Source: Acinetobacter schindleri CIP 107287 (lineage in GTDB: Bacteria > Pseudomonadota > Gammaproteobacteria > Pseudomonadales > Moraxellaceae). From it: a DNA stretch of 64,000 bases. The notes under the pieces are model-generated. The model did not search any database and was not told where the DNA came from. It worked only from the letters and a program-made list of their open reading frames with translations. The position numbers and the translations under genes are program-made. Shown here piece after piece: positions 34,426-45,940 of the stretch. Where the stretch lies: positions 372,001 through 436,000 of the forward strand of contig NZ_KB849574.1 in assembly GCF_000368625.1 (NCBI RefSeq), in the 5' to 3' direction. How positions within the stretch are numbered: the first letter of the stretch is position 1; the number at the start of each line of letters is the position of its first letter.

Positions 34426-37400
34426 TTAGTCACCATTTTTCAGTTCAATGTTGATACCTAAAGAACGGATCTCTTTGGTCAATACGTTGAACGATTCAGG
34501 CATACCTGGGTCCATGTAATGGTTACCATCTACAATATTCTTATAGATACGGGTACGACCTTCAACGTCATCCGATTTCACAGTAAGCATTTCCTGGAGT
34601 GTATATGCTGCACCGTATGCTTCCAGTGCCCATACTTCCATCTCACCGAAACGCTGACCACCGAATTGTGCTTTACCACCAAGCGGCTGTTGCGTTACTA
34701 GAGAGTAAGAACCAGTAGAACGCGCATGCATCTTGTCGTCAACCAAGTGGTTCAGTTTCAGCATGTACATGTAACCTACAGTTACCGGACGGTCGAAACG
34801 TTCACCAGTACGGCCATCATACAATACTGTTTGACCAGTACGTGAAATGCCACCAAGCTCTAACAATTCTTTGATTTGCGATTCTTCAGCACCGTCGAAT
34901 ACTGGAGTTGCCAAAGGAACACCTTTACGCAAGTTACCAGACAATGCCAAGATTTCATCATCAGTCAGGCTATCAAGATCTTCTTGCTCACCACCAACTT
35001 TGTTGTAAATCTTGTCTAAGAATTCACGAAGCTCAAGCACCGTACGTTGCTCTTGAAGCATCTTGTCGATTTTGTCGCCAAGACCTTTGGCGGCCATACC
35101 CAAGTGAGTCTCAAGAATCTGACCCACGTTCATACGTGACGGTACACCTAGCGGGTTAAGAACGATATCAACAGGTACACCGTTGGCATCGTGTGGCATG
35201 TCTTCTACCGGCAAGATGTTAGATACAACACCCTTGTTACCGTGACGACCCGCCATCTTATCACCAGGCTGGATACGACGTTTAACCGCTAGATAAACCT
35301 TAACAACTTTCAGTACGCCAGTTGTAAGTTCATCGCCTGTAGATAATTTGCGTTTCTTCTCAGCAAACTTTTCATCAATTTCAAGGCTCTTCTCTTTCAA
35401 GAACACTTGAATTTGAGTTAAACGCTCAGCAATTGCTTCATCTACTGGTTGGATGTCTAACAGATCAACAAGCTCTAAACCAGACAGAACATCTTCAGAC
35501 AGTTTGTCACCGCGTTTAGTTGTGCCACCACCGTTAGATTCCTGACCTTTCAACAGACGAATAATACGTTCACGTGCTGCTTCTTCGAAGATTTTGTATT
35601 CTTCTTTCAAGTCTTTACGGTAAGCATCAAGCTGAGCTTTTTCAATTGCTTGAGCACGTTCGTCTTTTTCAAGACCATCACGTGTAAACACTTGAACGTC
35701 AATCACGGTACCTTTAGTACCCGATGGAACACGTAAAGAAGAGTCCTTTACGTCAGCTGCTTTTTCACCGAAAATTGCGCGAAGCAGTTTTTCTTCAGGT
35801 GTTAACTGAGTTTCACCTTTAGGTGTTACTTTACCTACCAGGATGTCACCAGCAGTCACTTCAGCACCGATATAAACGATACCAGACTCATCCAGTTTAG
35901 AAAGTGCAGCTTCACCCACGTTCGGGATATCGGCAGTAATTTCTTCAGCACCCAGTTTAGTATCACGTGCAACACATGAAAGTTCCTGGATGTGGATAGA
36001 CGTTAAACGGTCTTCCTGAAGTACACGCTCAGATAACAAGATCGAGTCTTCATAGTTGTAACCGTTCCAGGTCATGAATGCTACGCGCATGTTTTGACCC
36101 AGTGCCAGTTCACCGCCATCAGTCGATGGACCATCAGCAAGAACGTCACCGCGACCCACTTTATCGCCCATGTTCACAAGAACTTTCTGGTTGATACAAG
36201 TGTTCTGGTTAGAACGTGTGTATTTGATCAGGTTGTAGATATCTACACCTGCTTCGCCCGCCACCATTTCGTCTTCGTTGACACGAATCACGACACGAGA
36301 AGCGTCTACATATTCAATACGGCCACCACGTTTCGCGATCACACATACACCAGAGTCATGTGCTACGTTCGCTTCCATACCGGTACCAACCAGTGGCTTG
36401 TCAGCGATTAACGTAGGAACTGCCTGACGTTGCATGTTTGAACCCATCAATGCACGGTTCGCATCATCGTGTTCAAGGAACGGAATCAGTGATGCAGCGA
36501 CAGATACCACCTGCTGAGCAGATACATCCATATGCGTCACTTTTTCTGGTGGAATACGTACGAATTCACCTTGGTGACGTACAGATACGAATTCTTCAGT
36601 CAGGTTGCCATCTTTATCGATTGCAGAGTCGGCCTGTGCGATAACAGTACCTACTTCTTCGATTGCAGACAGGTATTCAACTTCATCCGTTACACGACCA
36701 TCAACAACTTTACGGTAAGGCGTTTCTAAGAAACCAAAGTTGTTACATTTTGCATATACAGAAAGCGAGTTGATCAAACCAATGTTTGGACCTTCAGGCG
36801 TTTCAATTGGACAAACACGACCGTAGTGAGTTTGATGTACGTCACGTACTTCGAAGCCAGCACGTTCACGCGTCAAACCACCAGGCCCAAGCGCTGATAC
36901 ACGACGCTTGTGGGTGATTTCAGACAATGGGTTGTTTTGGTCCATGAACTGAGATAACTGGCTTGAACCAAAGAATTCCTTGATTGCAGCAGCCACTGGC
37001 TTCGCATTGATTAAATCTTGCGGAGACAGGTTATCAGTTTCAGCCTGTGATAGACGTTCTTTAACCGCACGCTCTACACGAACCAGACCGACACGGAATT
37101 GGTTTTCAGTCATTTCACCAACTGAACGAACACGACGGTTACCCAAGTGGTCGATATCATCGACTTCACCCTTACCGTTACGAATTTCAACTAATGTTTT
37201 CAATACATCAGTGATATCGTCGTTCGAGAGGATACCTTCAACTTCACGTGACTTCTGGTCTGTACCCACTTCGTAAGGACGACCCAAACGACGGTTGAAC
37301 TTCATACGGCCGACTGGCGACAAGTCATAACGCTCAGAAGAGAAGAACAGGTTGTTGAACAGGTTTTCAGCAGCTTCTTTTGTTGGTGGCTCACCTGGAC

Positions 37401-38514
37401 GCATTACTTTGTAGATTTCTACTAGTGCTTCTTCACGACCTGTCGTCGTATCGGCACGTAATGTATCCGCGATGAATGAACCACGGTCGATATCATTTGT
37501 GAACAGTAAGTTGAATTGCTTCACGCCGCCTTCTGCAATCTTCACCATGATTTCATGGCTTAATACAGTATTGGCCGCGATCACATCGCCATCTTTTAAC
37601 TGGATGTCTTCAGCAGTGATACGTTCGTACAGGTATTCATCAGGCACTGCAAGTTTTTCAAGACCTGAAGCTTCCATTTGACGTACGTGACGTGCGTTAA
37701 TACGTTTACCTTGCTCAACAATGATCTTGCCGTCTTTGTCAGCAATATCAAATTGTGCCATTTCACCACGCAGGCGTTCTGGAACAAGGTCAATCTGATA
37801 GCTACCCATATCAAGATATACAGGCACTTTCTCATAGAACATGTTCAGAATTTGTTCGTTGTTATAACCCAATGCACGAAGTACCACAGTCGCAAGCAAT
37901 TTACGACGACGGTCAATACGTACATAGACTAGGTCTTTGGCATCGAATTCAAAGTCTAACCATGAACCACGGTAAGGAATGATACGCGCAGAATAAAGGA
38001 CTTTACCACTTGAGTGAGTTTTACCTTTATCGTGGTCAAAGAATACGCCTGGTGAACGGTGTAATTGAGATACGATTACACGCTCGGTACCGTTAATTAC
38101 GAAAGTACCGTTATCCGTCATCAATGGCATTTCGCCCATATAGACTTCTTGTTCACGTACGTCTTTGATCGATTTCGTTTCACGATCTTTCAGGATCAAA
38201 CGAATCTTCACACGCATTGGTGCTGCATAAGTTGAGCCACGAAGAATACATTCGCGTACATCAAACTCAGGCTTACCAAGACTATACTCAACAAATTCTA
38301 AAGCAGCATTGCCAGAATAACTTTCAATAGGAAAAACTGAACGAAATGCGGCTTGGAGACCGATATCTTCGCGGTTTTTTGGTGATTTGCCATCTTGTAA
38401 GAATGTTCTGTACGAGTCGACTTGAATCGAAAGCAAGTACGGAGCATCCATAACGCTAGGCAATTTACCAAAATTCTTACGGATCCGTTTCTTTTCGGTA
38501 TATGAGTATGCCAT
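34426..38514 (-). CDS. rpoB: RNA polymerase beta subunit RpoB
   Basis: Complete beta subunit of about 1362 residues. Start ATG 38514 ([19 protein letters not shown]), with GAGG 7 bases upstream; the longer open frame is not supported. The rifampicin-binding cluster reads [20 protein letters not shown] then [10 protein letters not shown], i.e. the usual susceptible residues at every position commonly mutated in resistance. The C-terminal flap and clamp regions look normal. Second-to-last gene of the rplKAJL-rpoBC operon. Confidence 0.98.
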   Translation of the reverse strand: MAYSYTEKKRIRKNFGKLPSVMDAPYLLSIQVDSYRTFLQDGKSPKNREDIGLQAAFRSVFPIESYSGNAALEFVEYSLGKPEFDVRECILRGSTYAAPMRVKIRLILKDRETKSIKDVREQEVYMGEMPLMTDNGTFVINGTERVIVSQLHRSPGVFFDHDKGKTHSSGKVLYSARIIPYRGSWLDFEFDAKDLVYVRIDRRRKLLATVVLRALGYNNEQILNMFYEKVPVYLDMGSYQIDLVPERLRGEMAQFDIADKDGKIIVEQGKRINARHVRQMEASGLEKLAVPDEYLYERITAEDIQLKDGDVIAANTVLSHEIMVKIAEGGVKQFNLLFTNDIDRGSFIADTLRADTTTGREEALVEIYKVMRPGEPPTKEAAENLFNNLFFSSERYDLSPVGRMKFNRRLGRPYEVGTDQKSREVEGILSNDDITDVLKTLVEIRNGKGEVDDIDHLGNRRVRSVGEMTENQFRVGLVRVERAVKERLSQAETDNLSPQDLINAKPVAAAIKEFFGSSQLSQFMDQNNPLSEITHKRRVSALGPGGLTRERAGFEVRDVHQTHYGRVCPIETPEGPNIGLINSLSVYAKCNNFGFLETPYRKVVDGRVTDEVEYLSAIEEVGTVIAQADSAIDKDGNLTEEFVSVRHQGEFVRIPPEKVTHMDVSAQQVVSVAASLIPFLEHDDANRALMGSNMQRQAVPTLIADKPLVGTGMEANVAHDSGVCVIAKRGGRIEYVDASRVVIRVNEDEMVAGEAGVDIYNLIKYTRSNQNTCINQKVLVNMGDKVGRGDVLADGPSTDGGELALGQNMRVAFMTWNGYNYEDSILLSERVLQEDRLTSIHIQELSCVARDTKLGAEEITADIPNVGEAALSKLDESGIVYIGAEVTAGDILVGKVTPKGETQLTPEEKLLRAIFGEKAADVKDSSLRVPSGTKGTVIDVQVFTRDGLEKDERAQAIEKAQLDAYRKDLKEEYKIFEEAARERIIRLLKGQESNGGGTTKRGDKLSEDVLSGLELVDLLDIQPVDEAIAERLTQIQVFLKEKSLEIDEKFAEKKRKLSTGDELTTGVLKVVKVYLAVKRRIQPGDKMAGRHGNKGVVSNILPVEDMPHDANGVPVDIVLNPLGVPSRMNVGQILETHLGMAAKGLGDKIDKMLQEQRTVLELREFLDKIYNKVGGEQEDLDSLTDDEILALSGNLRKGVPLATPVFDGAEESQIKELLELGGISRTGQTVLYDGRTGERFDRPVTVGYMYMLKLNHLVDDKMHARSTGSYSLVTQQPLGGKAQFGGQRFGEMEVWALEAYGAAYTLQEMLTVKSDDVEGRTRIYKNIVDGNHYMDPGMPESFNVLTKEIRSLGINIELKNGD

Positions 38515-38749
38515 CTGGAGTCCTCGGAAAGTGTAAACTAAGCCCGCCTGCAGAACGGGCTCAGAAGGAATTACGCTGGCCGATATGGCCACCACTCTTT
38601 ACAAATGCTGCAATTTTTAGTGGTATTAAAACGCTTAACAATATTTTTTACTGCAAAAATATTGGTAAGCATTTGATCAATTATGTTTGTTTTTTAAATT
38701 TGTATGAATTTCTATCATGCAAACAAAAATCGAGCCGATTATTGTAACG

Positions 38750-38784
38750 CAAAAAGGCTGATGACCCAAGAGCCATCAGCCAAT
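38750..38784 (-). terminator. Attenuator-like hairpin between rplL and rpoB
   Basis: GGCTGATG(G) / (C)CATCAGCC stem with about 9-base loop, followed on the minus strand by TTTTTG. A partial terminator here would lower rpoBC relative to ribosomal proteins, as known in E. coli. A second hairpin GGAGTCGG / CGGCTCC lies at about 38790-38817, nearer rplL. Confidence 0.75.
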
Positions 38785-38824
38785 TTTTGGAGCCGATTAT
38801 AAAAAAACCGACTCCTTTAAGAAA

Positions 38825-39193
38825 TTACTTAAGAGTAACTGTAGCACCAGCTTCTTCAAGTTTCTTCTTAAGCTCTTCGCCTTCTTCTTTAGAAACGCCT
38901 TCTTTAAGAACAGCAGGTGCGCCTTCAACCATGTCTTTAGCTTCTTTCAAGCCAAGGCCAGTAGCTTCACGAACTGCTTTAATTACAGCAACTTTGTTCG
39001 CACCGAAAGAAGTCAACTCAACGTTGAATTCTGATTGTTCTTCAGCAGCAGCAGCAGCGCCTGGAGCAGCAGCAACAGCTACAGCAGCAGCAGATACGTT
39101 GAATTTCTCTTCGAAAGCAGAGATTAGTTCAACAAGTTCAAGAACAGTTTTTTCTGCAACTGCGTTTAGGATTTCTTCGTTAGTTAAAGCCAT
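38825..39193 (-). CDS. rplL: 50S ribosomal protein L7/L12
   Basis: 122 residues: N-terminal dimerisation helix region ([20 protein letters not shown]), alanine-rich hinge ([18 protein letters not shown]), and C-terminal factor-binding domain with [20 protein letters not shown]. Forms the ribosomal stalk with L10 and recruits translation factors. Follows rplJ by 48 bp. Confidence 0.99.
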   Translation of the reverse strand: MALTNEEILNAVAEKTVLELVELISAFEEKFNVSAAAVAVAAAPGAAAAAEEQSEFNVELTSFGANKVAVIKAVREATGLGLKEAKDMVEGAPAVLKEGVSKEEGEELKKKLEEAGATVTLK

Positions 39194-39241
39194 GAGAATA
39201 ACTCCAAATGGAAATTGAATGGTGTGGAAATAAATTTAAGC

Positions 39242-39748
39242 TTAAGCAGCTTCTGACTCGTTTTTCTCTTTGAGCGCAGTAATAAGGCGACCCAATTTCG
39301 AAATAGGAGCTTGAAGAACGTTTGCAAGCATAGTAAGCGCTTTTTCTTGGTTCGGAAGATTCGCAATCACGCTAACTTCAGCACCTTGATAAACCTTGCC
39401 ATCAAATGCAGCAGCTTTAAGTTCAAATGCTTTGTTAGTTTTTGCGAATTCTTCGAACAAGCGTGCAGCTGCACCCATGTCGTCTTCAGAAGTCGAGAAA
39501 GCTAAGATTGTTGGGCCAACAAGGTTGTCGTTCAAGATATTGAATTGAGTATCTTGAAGAGCACGTTTAGCCAAAGTGTTACGCACGATACGTGTGTGAA
39601 CACCTAGTTTACGAGCTTCAACACGTAGAGCAGTTAATTGCTCAACTGTTAAACCTTGGTAGTCAGCAACAACAGCGGCAAATGCAGTAGAAGCAACTTC
39701 AGCAACTTCAGCTACGATCTGTTTTTTGCCTTCAATAAGAAGAGCCAT
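39242..39748 (-). CDS. rplJ: 50S ribosomal protein L10
   Basis: 168 residues from ATG 39748, which has a full AGGAGG ribosome site 8 bases upstream; the longer frame is not real. Family pieces: ALLIEGKKQIVAEVAEVAST, VVADYQGLTVEQLTALR and TLAKRALQ. Base of the L7/L12 stalk, and in other bacteria the autogenous repressor of its own operon through the leader upstream. Confidence 0.98.
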   Translation of the reverse strand: MALLIEGKKQIVAEVAEVASTAFAAVVADYQGLTVEQLTALRVEARKLGVHTRIVRNTLAKRALQDTQFNILNDNLVGPTILAFSTSEDDMGAAARLFEEFAKTNKAFELKAAAFDGKVYQGAEVSVIANLPNQEKALTMLANVLQAPISKLGRLITALKEKNESEAA

Positions 39749-40045
39749 TGTAAAACCTCCTAACGGTGATTTATGTACTTCAAAGAAGTACACTCCCAAT
39801 TCGCGAGACCATCACTGGACTCACACGCGGAGGATGAACAAATCACACCACCGCGTCTACGCAGGCTGGACTATTAAGAGAAGAGCATAAAACTCCCCTC
39901 GCCTGAGGTCTTTGACGCTGATAAATTCTCATTTATCAATTCAAAGTCTGCCTAAGTTCACAAGAGACGGAGCGTTTCTTGCGTGAAAATCAAAGCAGCG
40001 CTTTGATTTTCACTCAGGGCTTTAAAATTCTGTATAAGTTAAAAC
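39749..40045 (-). promoter_or_regulatory. rplJ leader region (L10 autoregulation candidate)
   Basis: 297 bp without a gene between rplA and rplJ on the minus strand, the position of the L10 leader that binds L10-L12 and represses translation. It includes several short complementary stretches (for example GTACTTC / GAAGTAC at 39775-39793), consistent with a folded RNA. I did not align it to the known leader consensus. A separate long hairpin lies at its upstream end (39983-40013). Confidence 0.55.
39983..40013. repeat. Perfect 14-bp stem-loop just after rplA
   Basis: GTGAAAATCAAAGC (39983-39996) and GCTTTGATTTTCAC (40000-40013), loop of three. No T run follows on the minus strand, so it looks like an RNA processing or stability element more than a terminator. 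Confidence 0.8.
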
Positions 40046-40741
40046 TTATTTAGAAACGTTTTGAACATCAACGATCAGACCAGGACCCATAGTAGAGCTT
40101 AGAGTGATCTTTTGAATGTAAATACCTTTAGAAGTAGCAGGTTTTGCTTTCTTAAGGTCAGCTACAAGAGCTTCAACGTTTTGACGAACAGCTTCAGCAG
40201 AGAAACCTACTTGACCGATCGCAGCGTGGATGATACCCGCTTTGTCTACACGGTAACGTGCTTGACCAGCTTTTGCATTTTTAACTGCAGTAGCAACGTC
40301 AGGAGTTACAGTACCCACTTTAGGGTTTGGCATTAAACCACGTGGACCAAGAATCGTACCAAGTTTACCTACAACGCGCATTGCATCTGGAGCAGCAATG
40401 ACTACGTCGAAATCAAGGTTACCCGCTTGGATGCTTTCAGCAAGATCGTCGAAACCAACAACGTCTGCGCCTTCAGCTTTAGCAGCTTCTGCAGCAGCGC
40501 CTTGAGCGAATACAGCTACACGTACAGTTTTACCAGTACCTGCAGGAAGAGTAGTCGCGCCACGAACAACCTGGTCAGATTTACGAGGGTCAACACCTAG
40601 ATTAACAGCGATATCCAAAGATTCTTTGAATTTCGCAGCTGGAAGGTTAGTAAGAACTTCTACAGCTTCTTCTAAAGTGTAAACTTTTTGCGCTTCAATA
40701 GCAGCGGCAATGGCTTTTTGACGTTTAGTTAACTTTGCCAT
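40046..40741 (-). CDS. rplA: 50S ribosomal protein L1
   Basis: 231 residues, normal length, with [20 protein letters not shown] at the start and the signature [16 protein letters not shown] near residue 128. Binds 23S rRNA at the L1 stalk and, in other bacteria, represses the rplK-rplA mRNA. Starts 3 bp after the rplK stop. Confidence 0.99.
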   Translation of the reverse strand: MAKLTKRQKAIAAAIEAQKVYTLEEAVEVLTNLPAAKFKESLDIAVNLGVDPRKSDQVVRGATTLPAGTGKTVRVAVFAQGAAAEAAKAEGADVVGFDDLAESIQAGNLDFDVVIAAPDAMRVVGKLGTILGPRGLMPNPKVGTVTPDVATAVKNAKAGQARYRVDKAGIIHAAIGQVGFSAEAVRQNVEALVADLKKAKPATSKGIYIQKITLSSTMGPGLIVDVQNVSK

Positions 40742-40744
40742 GTC

Positions 40745-41173
40745 TTATAGCTCCACTTCCAAGCCCATAGAACGTGCAGAACCAGCAATGGTACGAACAC
40801 GTGCGTCTAAATCAGCACCAGTAAGATCTGGTTCTTTAGTAGTCGCAATTTCTTCTAACTGAGCACGAGTCAACTTACCAACTTTAGTTTTGTTAGGTAC
40901 AGCTGAACCTTTTTGGATACCAGCAGCTTTCTTAAGAAGAATCGCAGCAGGTGGAGTTTTCATGATGAAAGTGAACGACTTGTCGTTGTACACAGTGATC
41001 ACGACTGGGATTGGCAGACCAGCTTCAAGCTTTTGAGTAGCAGCGTTGAATTCTTTACAGAATGCCATGATGTTAACACCACGTTGACCCAGTGCAGGAC
41101 CAATCGGTGGAGATGGATTCGCTTTACCAGCTGGAACTTGCAGCTTGATATAGCCGTCAATCTTCTTAGCCAT
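40745..41173 (-). CDS. rplK: 50S ribosomal protein L11
   Basis: 142 residues. Contains [20 protein letters not shown], the N-terminal thiostrepton-site region, and the C-terminal rRNA-binding part ending [15 protein letters not shown]. First gene of rplK-rplA. Its upstream gap to nusG (118 bp) contains GTAACG / CGTTAC and CCCGAT / ATCGGG inverted repeats, possible sites for terminator or promoter structure. Confidence 0.99.
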   Translation of the reverse strand: MAKKIDGYIKLQVPAGKANPSPPIGPALGQRGVNIMAFCKEFNAATQKLEAGLPIPVVITVYNDKSFTFIMKTPPAAILLKKAAGIQKGSAVPNKTKVGKLTRAQLEEIATTKEPDLTGADLDARVRTIAGSARSMGLEVEL

Positions 41174-41291
41174 TTCAAATTACCTCTGGGTGCAAACGCC
41201 GCTAGGCTCCCCAATGATTCTACGTAACGATAACCGTTACAACAACAATACCCGATCCTTTAACAAATCGGGCGTTTTCAACCAATACCGA

Positions 41292-41825
41292 TTAGATTGT
41301 TTTTTCGACTTGGCGAAATTCCAATTCAACCTGAGTTGGTCGGTTAAATACGTTGATTGTCAGCGTTAAGCGTGACTTTTCGTACTGAACCTCTTCCACC
41401 ACACCTTTAAAGTCTGTGAATGGACCGTCAATTACGAGTAATTCTTCGCCTGGTTCAAACATCGTCTTAGGACGAGGTGCTTCACCAGTATTACGTACAC
41501 GCGCAAGAATCGCATCAGCTTCTTTTTGCGTAATTGGTGCCGGCTTTTCTGCCGTACCCCCAATAAAACCTAATACTTTTGGACATTCTTTAACAATGTG
41601 CCAGGTTTCATCGTTCATTTCCATTTCGACTAATACATAGCCTGGGAAGAACTTACGCTCTGATTTACGTTTCTTGCCATCCTTCATTTCCACCACTTCC
41701 TCAGTAGGGACCAGGACTTCACCAAAGCTATCGGCAACAGCGCTACGCTGGATTCGATCATTAAGCGAACGCATCACTTGTTTTTCATAACCAGAATAGG
41801 CATGAATAATGTACCAACGTTTCAT
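41292..41825 (-). CDS. nusG: Transcription termination/antitermination protein NusG
   Basis: 177 residues. NGN domain begins [19 protein letters not shown] and includes [11 protein letters not shown]; the C-terminal KOW domain holds [20 protein letters not shown]. Couples RNA polymerase with Rho or with the ribosome. Begins 7 bp after secE, as an operon. Confidence 0.98.
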   Translation of the reverse strand: MKRWYIIHAYSGYEKQVMRSLNDRIQRSAVADSFGEVLVPTEEVVEMKDGKKRKSERKFFPGYVLVEMEMNDETWHIVKECPKVLGFIGGTAEKPAPITQKEADAILARVRNTGEAPRPKTMFEPGEELLVIDGPFTDFKGVVEEVQYEKSRLTLTINVFNRPTQVELEFRQVEKTI

Positions 41826-41832
41826 AGCTCTC

Positions 41833-42273
41833 TTACCCGATAATAAACTTCATTAACCAGCCTAATACGTAGTCAAAACACCATAAAACAACAGCTGCAA
41901 TGACAACAACAACAAGAACATGCCATGAGGTGGTCATGGTCTCTTGTTTAGTAGGCCAGGTCACTCGACGGAGCTCAATTCGTGCGTCTTTCAGCAGTCG
42001 AACAAAGCCTTTGCCTTGATGGGTGGCGTATAATAAACCTAAAGCGCCCACGATACAAGCCAAAATCACCCCAACACGAACCCAAATATCATTCGCTGGT
42101 GCCCAGTACGCTGGCAAATATTGATTTACCATCATTGCACCCACCAATAAAATCAAGGCGATAACCCATAGAACAATGTCCAATGGAGAACCAGTTTTTA
42201 CATCTACAGCAGGATTATTTCTTTGGGGAATTGCCGCGCCGCTCATTGCGTCACGTGATTTATCATTCGACAT
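41833..42273 (-). CDS. secE: Preprotein translocase subunit SecE
   Basis: 146 residues, the long proteobacterial form with three membrane helices (about 28-48, 60-80 and 115-138). The conserved amphipathic segment before the last helix reads [20 protein letters not shown]. With SecY and SecG it forms the inner-membrane export channel. Upstream is tRNA-Trp, downstream nusG. Confidence 0.97.
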   Translation of the reverse strand: MSNDKSRDAMSGAAIPQRNNPAVDVKTGSPLDIVLWVIALILLVGAMMVNQYLPAYWAPANDIWVRVGVILACIVGALGLLYATHQGKGFVRLLKDARIELRRVTWPTKQETMTTSWHVLVVVVIAAVVLWCFDYVLGWLMKFIIG

Positions 42274-42351
42274 TTTTGTACTCGTCGTAGGTTTCGCGAC
42301 TTATTATATGACCAGATTTGCCGACATCAAGCGTCTTTTAAGAAAAAATGA

Positions 42352-42427
42352 TGGCAGGTCAGGAGGGACTCGAACCCCCAACATTCGGTTTTGGAGACCG
42401 ACGCTCTACCAATTGAACTACTGACCT
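42352..42427 (-). tRNA. tRNA-Trp (anticodon CCA)
   Basis: 76 nt, reading on the minus strand from AGGTCAG to CTGACCTGCCA. Acceptor stem pairs perfectly, anticodon loop CTCCAAA gives CCA, T-arm GGGGGTTCGAGTCCC, and the 3' CCA is encoded. Located between tuf and secE as in many gammaproteobacteria. Confidence 0.98.
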
Positions 42428-42429
42428 TC

Positions 42430-42460
42430 AAAAAGACAGACTGGAGCCGGGGCTCCAGTC
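42430..42460 (-). terminator. Hairpin after tuf
   Basis: GACTGGAGCC-GG-GGCTCCAGTC (42439-42460), then TCTTTTTG on the minus strand. Terminator or processing site between tuf and tRNA-Trp. Confidence 0.75.
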
Positions 42461-42476
42461 AATATCTTATACTATA

Positions 42477-43667
42477 TTATGCAGTAACGCGAGATACTAC
42501 ACCAGCACCAACTGTACGACCACCTTCACGGATCGCGAAGCGTAAGCCTGCGTCCATTGCGATCGGGTGGATCAGCTCTACTGACATCTCAACGTTGTCA
42601 CCAGGCATAACCATTTCAACGCCTTCTTTAAGCGCGATCGCACCAGTTACGTCAGTTGTACGGAAGTAGAACTGTGGACGGTAACCGTTAAGGAATGGAG
42701 TATGACGACCACCTTCTTCTTTAGAAAGTACGTATACTTCTGCGTCGAATTTAGTGTGCGGCTTGATTGTACCTGGTTTAGCAAGTACTTGACCACGTTG
42801 AACGTCTTCACGCTTAGTACCACGAAGAAGAACACCACAGTTCTCGCCCGCACGACCTTCGTCAAGAAGTTTACGGAACATTTCAACGCCAGTTACAGTT
42901 GTTGTTTGTGTATCACGGATACCAACGATTTCAACTGATTCACCAACTTTAACAATACCAGTCTCAACACGGCCAGTTACTACTGTACCACGACCTGAGA
43001 TTGAGAATACGTCTTCGATTGGCATCAAGAATGCTTGGTCGATTGCACGTTCTGGTTCTGGGATGTAAGAGTCAAGCGCTTCAACAAGAGCTTCAACTGC
43101 AGCTTCGCCATATTGACCAGCGTCACCGTTAAGCGCAAGAAGAGCTGAACCACGGATAACTGGAGTGTCATCACCTGGGAAGTCATAAGTAGAAAGAAGT
43201 TCACGAACTTCCATTTCAACTAGCTCAAGAAGCTCTTCGTCGTCTACAAGGTCGCATTTGTTCAAGAATACAACGATGTAAGGTACACCTACCTGACGAG
43301 AAAGAAGGATGTGTTCACGAGTTTGTGGCATTGGACCATCAGTCGCAGCACATACAAGGATCGCGCCGTCCATCTGAGCAGCACCAGTAATCATGTTTTT
43401 AACATAATCGGCGTGGCCCGGGCAGTCTACGTGAGCGTAGTGACGAGTTGGAGAATCGTATTCTACGTGAGAAGTGTTAATGGTAATACCACGTGCTTTT
43501 TCTTCTGGTGCAGAGTCAATTGCAGCGTAGTCTTTCGCTTCACCACCGAATTTCTTCGCACATACAGTTGCAATTGCAGCTGTTAAAGTTGTTTTACCAT
43601 GGTCAACGTGACCAATTGTGCCCACGTTAACGTGTGGCTTATTACGTTCAAACTTAGCCTTAGCCAT
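42477..43667 (-). CDS. tuf: Elongation factor Tu
   Basis: 396 residues. GTPase motifs [18 protein letters not shown] and NKCD are intact. I start it at ATG 43667 ([17 protein letters not shown]), with GAGGAAG about 8 bases upstream; the ATG six bases earlier is too near that ribosome site. Delivers aminoacyl-tRNA to the ribosome. Preceded by four tRNA genes, the common tRNA-tufB arrangement; a second tuf copy usually lies in the str operon elsewhere. Confidence 0.98.
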   Translation of the reverse strand: MAKAKFERNKPHVNVGTIGHVDHGKTTLTAAIATVCAKKFGGEAKDYAAIDSAPEEKARGITINTSHVEYDSPTRHYAHVDCPGHADYVKNMITGAAQMDGAILVCAATDGPMPQTREHILLSRQVGVPYIVVFLNKCDLVDDEELLELVEMEVRELLSTYDFPGDDTPVIRGSALLALNGDAGQYGEAAVEALVEALDSYIPEPERAIDQAFLMPIEDVFSISGRGTVVTGRVETGIVKVGESVEIVGIRDTQTTTVTGVEMFRKLLDEGRAGENCGVLLRGTKREDVQRGQVLAKPGTIKPHTKFDAEVYVLSKEEGGRHTPFLNGYRPQFYFRTTDVTGAIALKEGVEMVMPGDNVEMSVELIHPIAMDAGLRFAIREGGRTVGAGVVSRVTA

Positions 43668-43818
43668 GTTCATCTTCCTCGTTTACGTCGAACACAATTC
43701 TGAGTAAAACTCAGCTCCGACATATCGCCTAAAAAAATCAAACGCCCAATACTTGAAAAGCAGACTAAATAGCCTGCTTTTGGAATCTTTTGCAACAATG
43801 TTGCGATAAACTGTAATC

Positions 43819-43893
<75 letters not shown>

Positions 43894-43910
43894 AAATATT
43901 AGTACTTCAA

Positions 43911-43986
43911 TGGAGCGGGAGACGAGGGTCGAACTCGCGACATGTAGCTTGGAAGGCTACCGCTCTACCAACTGAGCTACTCCCGC
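43911..43986 (-). tRNA. tRNA-Gly (anticodon TCC)
   Basis: 76 nt on the minus strand, GCGGGAG acceptor pairing with CTCCCGC, anticodon stem GTAGC / GCTAC with loop CTTCCAA giving TCC, CCA encoded. Confidence 0.97.
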
Positions 43987-44024
43987 ACGATGTTGGTACA
44001 AACCACTTATTGAAGTCTTAAAAT

Positions 44025-44108
44025 TGGTGGTGAGGGAAGGATTCGAACCTTCGAAACTTTCGTAGCGGAGTTACAGTCCGCCCCCTTTGACCGCTCGGGA
44101 ACCTCACC
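44025..44108 (-). tRNA. tRNA-Tyr (anticodon GTA)
   Basis: 84 nt class II tRNA with a long variable arm (ACGAAAGTTTCG region), GGTGAGG acceptor pairing with CCTCACC, anticodon stem GCGGA / TCCGC with loop CTGTAAC giving GTA, CCA encoded. Confidence 0.97.
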
Positions 44109-44164
44109 ATTTTTTACACTTACATCAGTGCTGTTCTTTACTCTACACTAGAAACTCTCTAAGA

Positions 44165-44240
<76 letters not shown>

Positions 44241-44338
44241 GTTTCTTAGTGTTTCGTACGTTTCGTATCGGAACGGTGTGCAGTTTAGCAAAACTCAGAA
44301 ACCATGCAAGTGTTTTTTTCAAAAAAAACGTCAAAAAC

Positions 44339-45832
44339 TCATAAAATCAAACCATTTGATGATAATTCAACCGCTTTGATCACTGCGCGAGCTTTTATTT
44401 GGGTTTCATTCCACTCAGATTCAGGATTTGAGTCAGCAACCAGCCCTGCTCCGGCCTGAACATAGACCTTATTTTCACGAATGACACAGGTACGAATCGC
44501 AATCGACATGTCCATTTCGCCGTGCCAGCCTAAATAACCAACAGCACCACCGAAAATTCCACGTTTTACCGGCTCAACTTCGTCAATAATTTCCATGGCA
44601 CGAATTTTTGGTGCACCAGAAAGCGTGCCTGCCGGGAATGTTGCTTTAAAAACATCCAATGCATCTACATCATCACGCACTTCACCTTGTACATTCGAGA
44701 CAATGTGCATGACATGCGAATAACGTTCGATCACCATTTGATCAGTCACTTGCACTTTACCGATTTTTGACACCCGACCAACATCATTTCGGCCCAGATC
44801 AATCAGCATTAAATGCTCGGCAATCTCTTTTTCATCAGAAAGCAGATCTTTTTCTAATGCCAGATCTTCTTCTTTGGTCTTGCCACGCGGACGAGTCCCT
44901 GCCAGGGGACGCACAGTAGCAATCCCATTTTCCAAACGAGATAAAATCTCAGGTGAAGAACCTACAATATGGAATGGTGTCTTGTTTTCTAAGGTCTGCC
45001 CTTGCACCAAGAACAGGTAGGGTGATGGGTTAAGGTGGCGTAACGCACGATAGACCTGTAGAGGCTCTCCATCAAAATCAGAGACCATACGGTGACCGGG
45101 TACTACCTGCATCACATCACCAGCACGGATGTACTCTTTCACTTTTTCAATAGAAGCAAGGAAGTTGTCATGCCCGGTTAATGACTCAAAATGCGGTGGA
45201 GTATGTTTTTCTGCTTTCAGACTGATTGGTGTTGCCAGAATATTTTCCAATTCATTTAATTTTTCATGTGCTTTTTCATATGCATTAGCATCATTCGTAT
45301 CGGCATGCACAATCAAAAACAAGGTATCTTTGAGGTTATCAAATACGATCACTGTTTTAGACAGCATCATCCAGATATCTGGCAAACCTACTGGATCGGC
45401 TTCAGGGACATTATTCAGCTTTGGCTCGATATAACGTACCGAGTCATAGCCAAAGTAACCGACCAGACCACCAGTAAAACTTGGTAAAGCAGGTAAGTCT
45501 GCTTGAGTCGGCACTTTAAACTGCGCCTGAAAGTCGCGAATGTATTGGAAGGGGTCTGAACAGTGCTGCTTTGCAATCGAGCCATCGGCATGTTGTACCG
45601 TCAGTTCACCTGCGTTACAGGAGAACACGGTAGATTCACCCAAACCGATGATTGAATAACGCGCCCAGTTCTCCCCCCCCTCAACCGATTCAAACAGATA
45701 AGCCTGTTGATGCTGTTTAAGGCGAGCAAAAATAGAAAGGGGCGTATCAGTATCGGCCAAGCGCTGACGGTAAACGGGAATCAGGTTATAGCCTTGCGCA
45801 GCAAGTTGCTGGAATTGTGCTTGAGTGGTCAT
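44339..45832 (-). CDS. trpE: Anthranilate synthase component I
   Basis: 497 residues. The chorismate-binding domain carries LAGTRPRGKT, DLGRNDVGRVS and FPAGTLSGAPKIRAM. The N-terminal feedback region has FESVEGGENWARYSI, matching the LLES-type tryptophan-binding motif, so feedback inhibition is likely. Makes anthranilate from chorismate with the TrpG glutaminase. Follows gph by 108 bp on the same strand; trpG is not in the window. Confidence 0.97.
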   Translation of the reverse strand: MTTQAQFQQLAAQGYNLIPVYRQRLADTDTPLSIFARLKQHQQAYLFESVEGGENWARYSIIGLGESTVFSCNAGELTVQHADGSIAKQHCSDPFQYIRDFQAQFKVPTQADLPALPSFTGGLVGYFGYDSVRYIEPKLNNVPEADPVGLPDIWMMLSKTVIVFDNLKDTLFLIVHADTNDANAYEKAHEKLNELENILATPISLKAEKHTPPHFESLTGHDNFLASIEKVKEYIRAGDVMQVVPGHRMVSDFDGEPLQVYRALRHLNPSPYLFLVQGQTLENKTPFHIVGSSPEILSRLENGIATVRPLAGTRPRGKTKEEDLALEKDLLSDEKEIAEHLMLIDLGRNDVGRVSKIGKVQVTDQMVIERYSHVMHIVSNVQGEVRDDVDALDVFKATFPAGTLSGAPKIRAMEIIDEVEPVKRGIFGGAVGYLGWHGEMDMSIAIRTCVIRENKVYVQAGAGLVADSNPESEWNETQIKARAVIKAVELSSNGLIL

Positions 45833-45940
45833 TCGGTTTTTCTCTTTAAATTAGGGTTACTCAGTGTGTAAATAGAATTGGACTGAGCGACGCCATCGAA
45901 AAACCTTAGAACTATTCATTTTAATTCCCTAATACCCTAA

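Noticed and set aside
42391..42669. Plus-strand frame crossing the tRNA-Trp/tuf junction.
   Set aside because: It overlaps a tRNA gene and tuf in antisense; no support.
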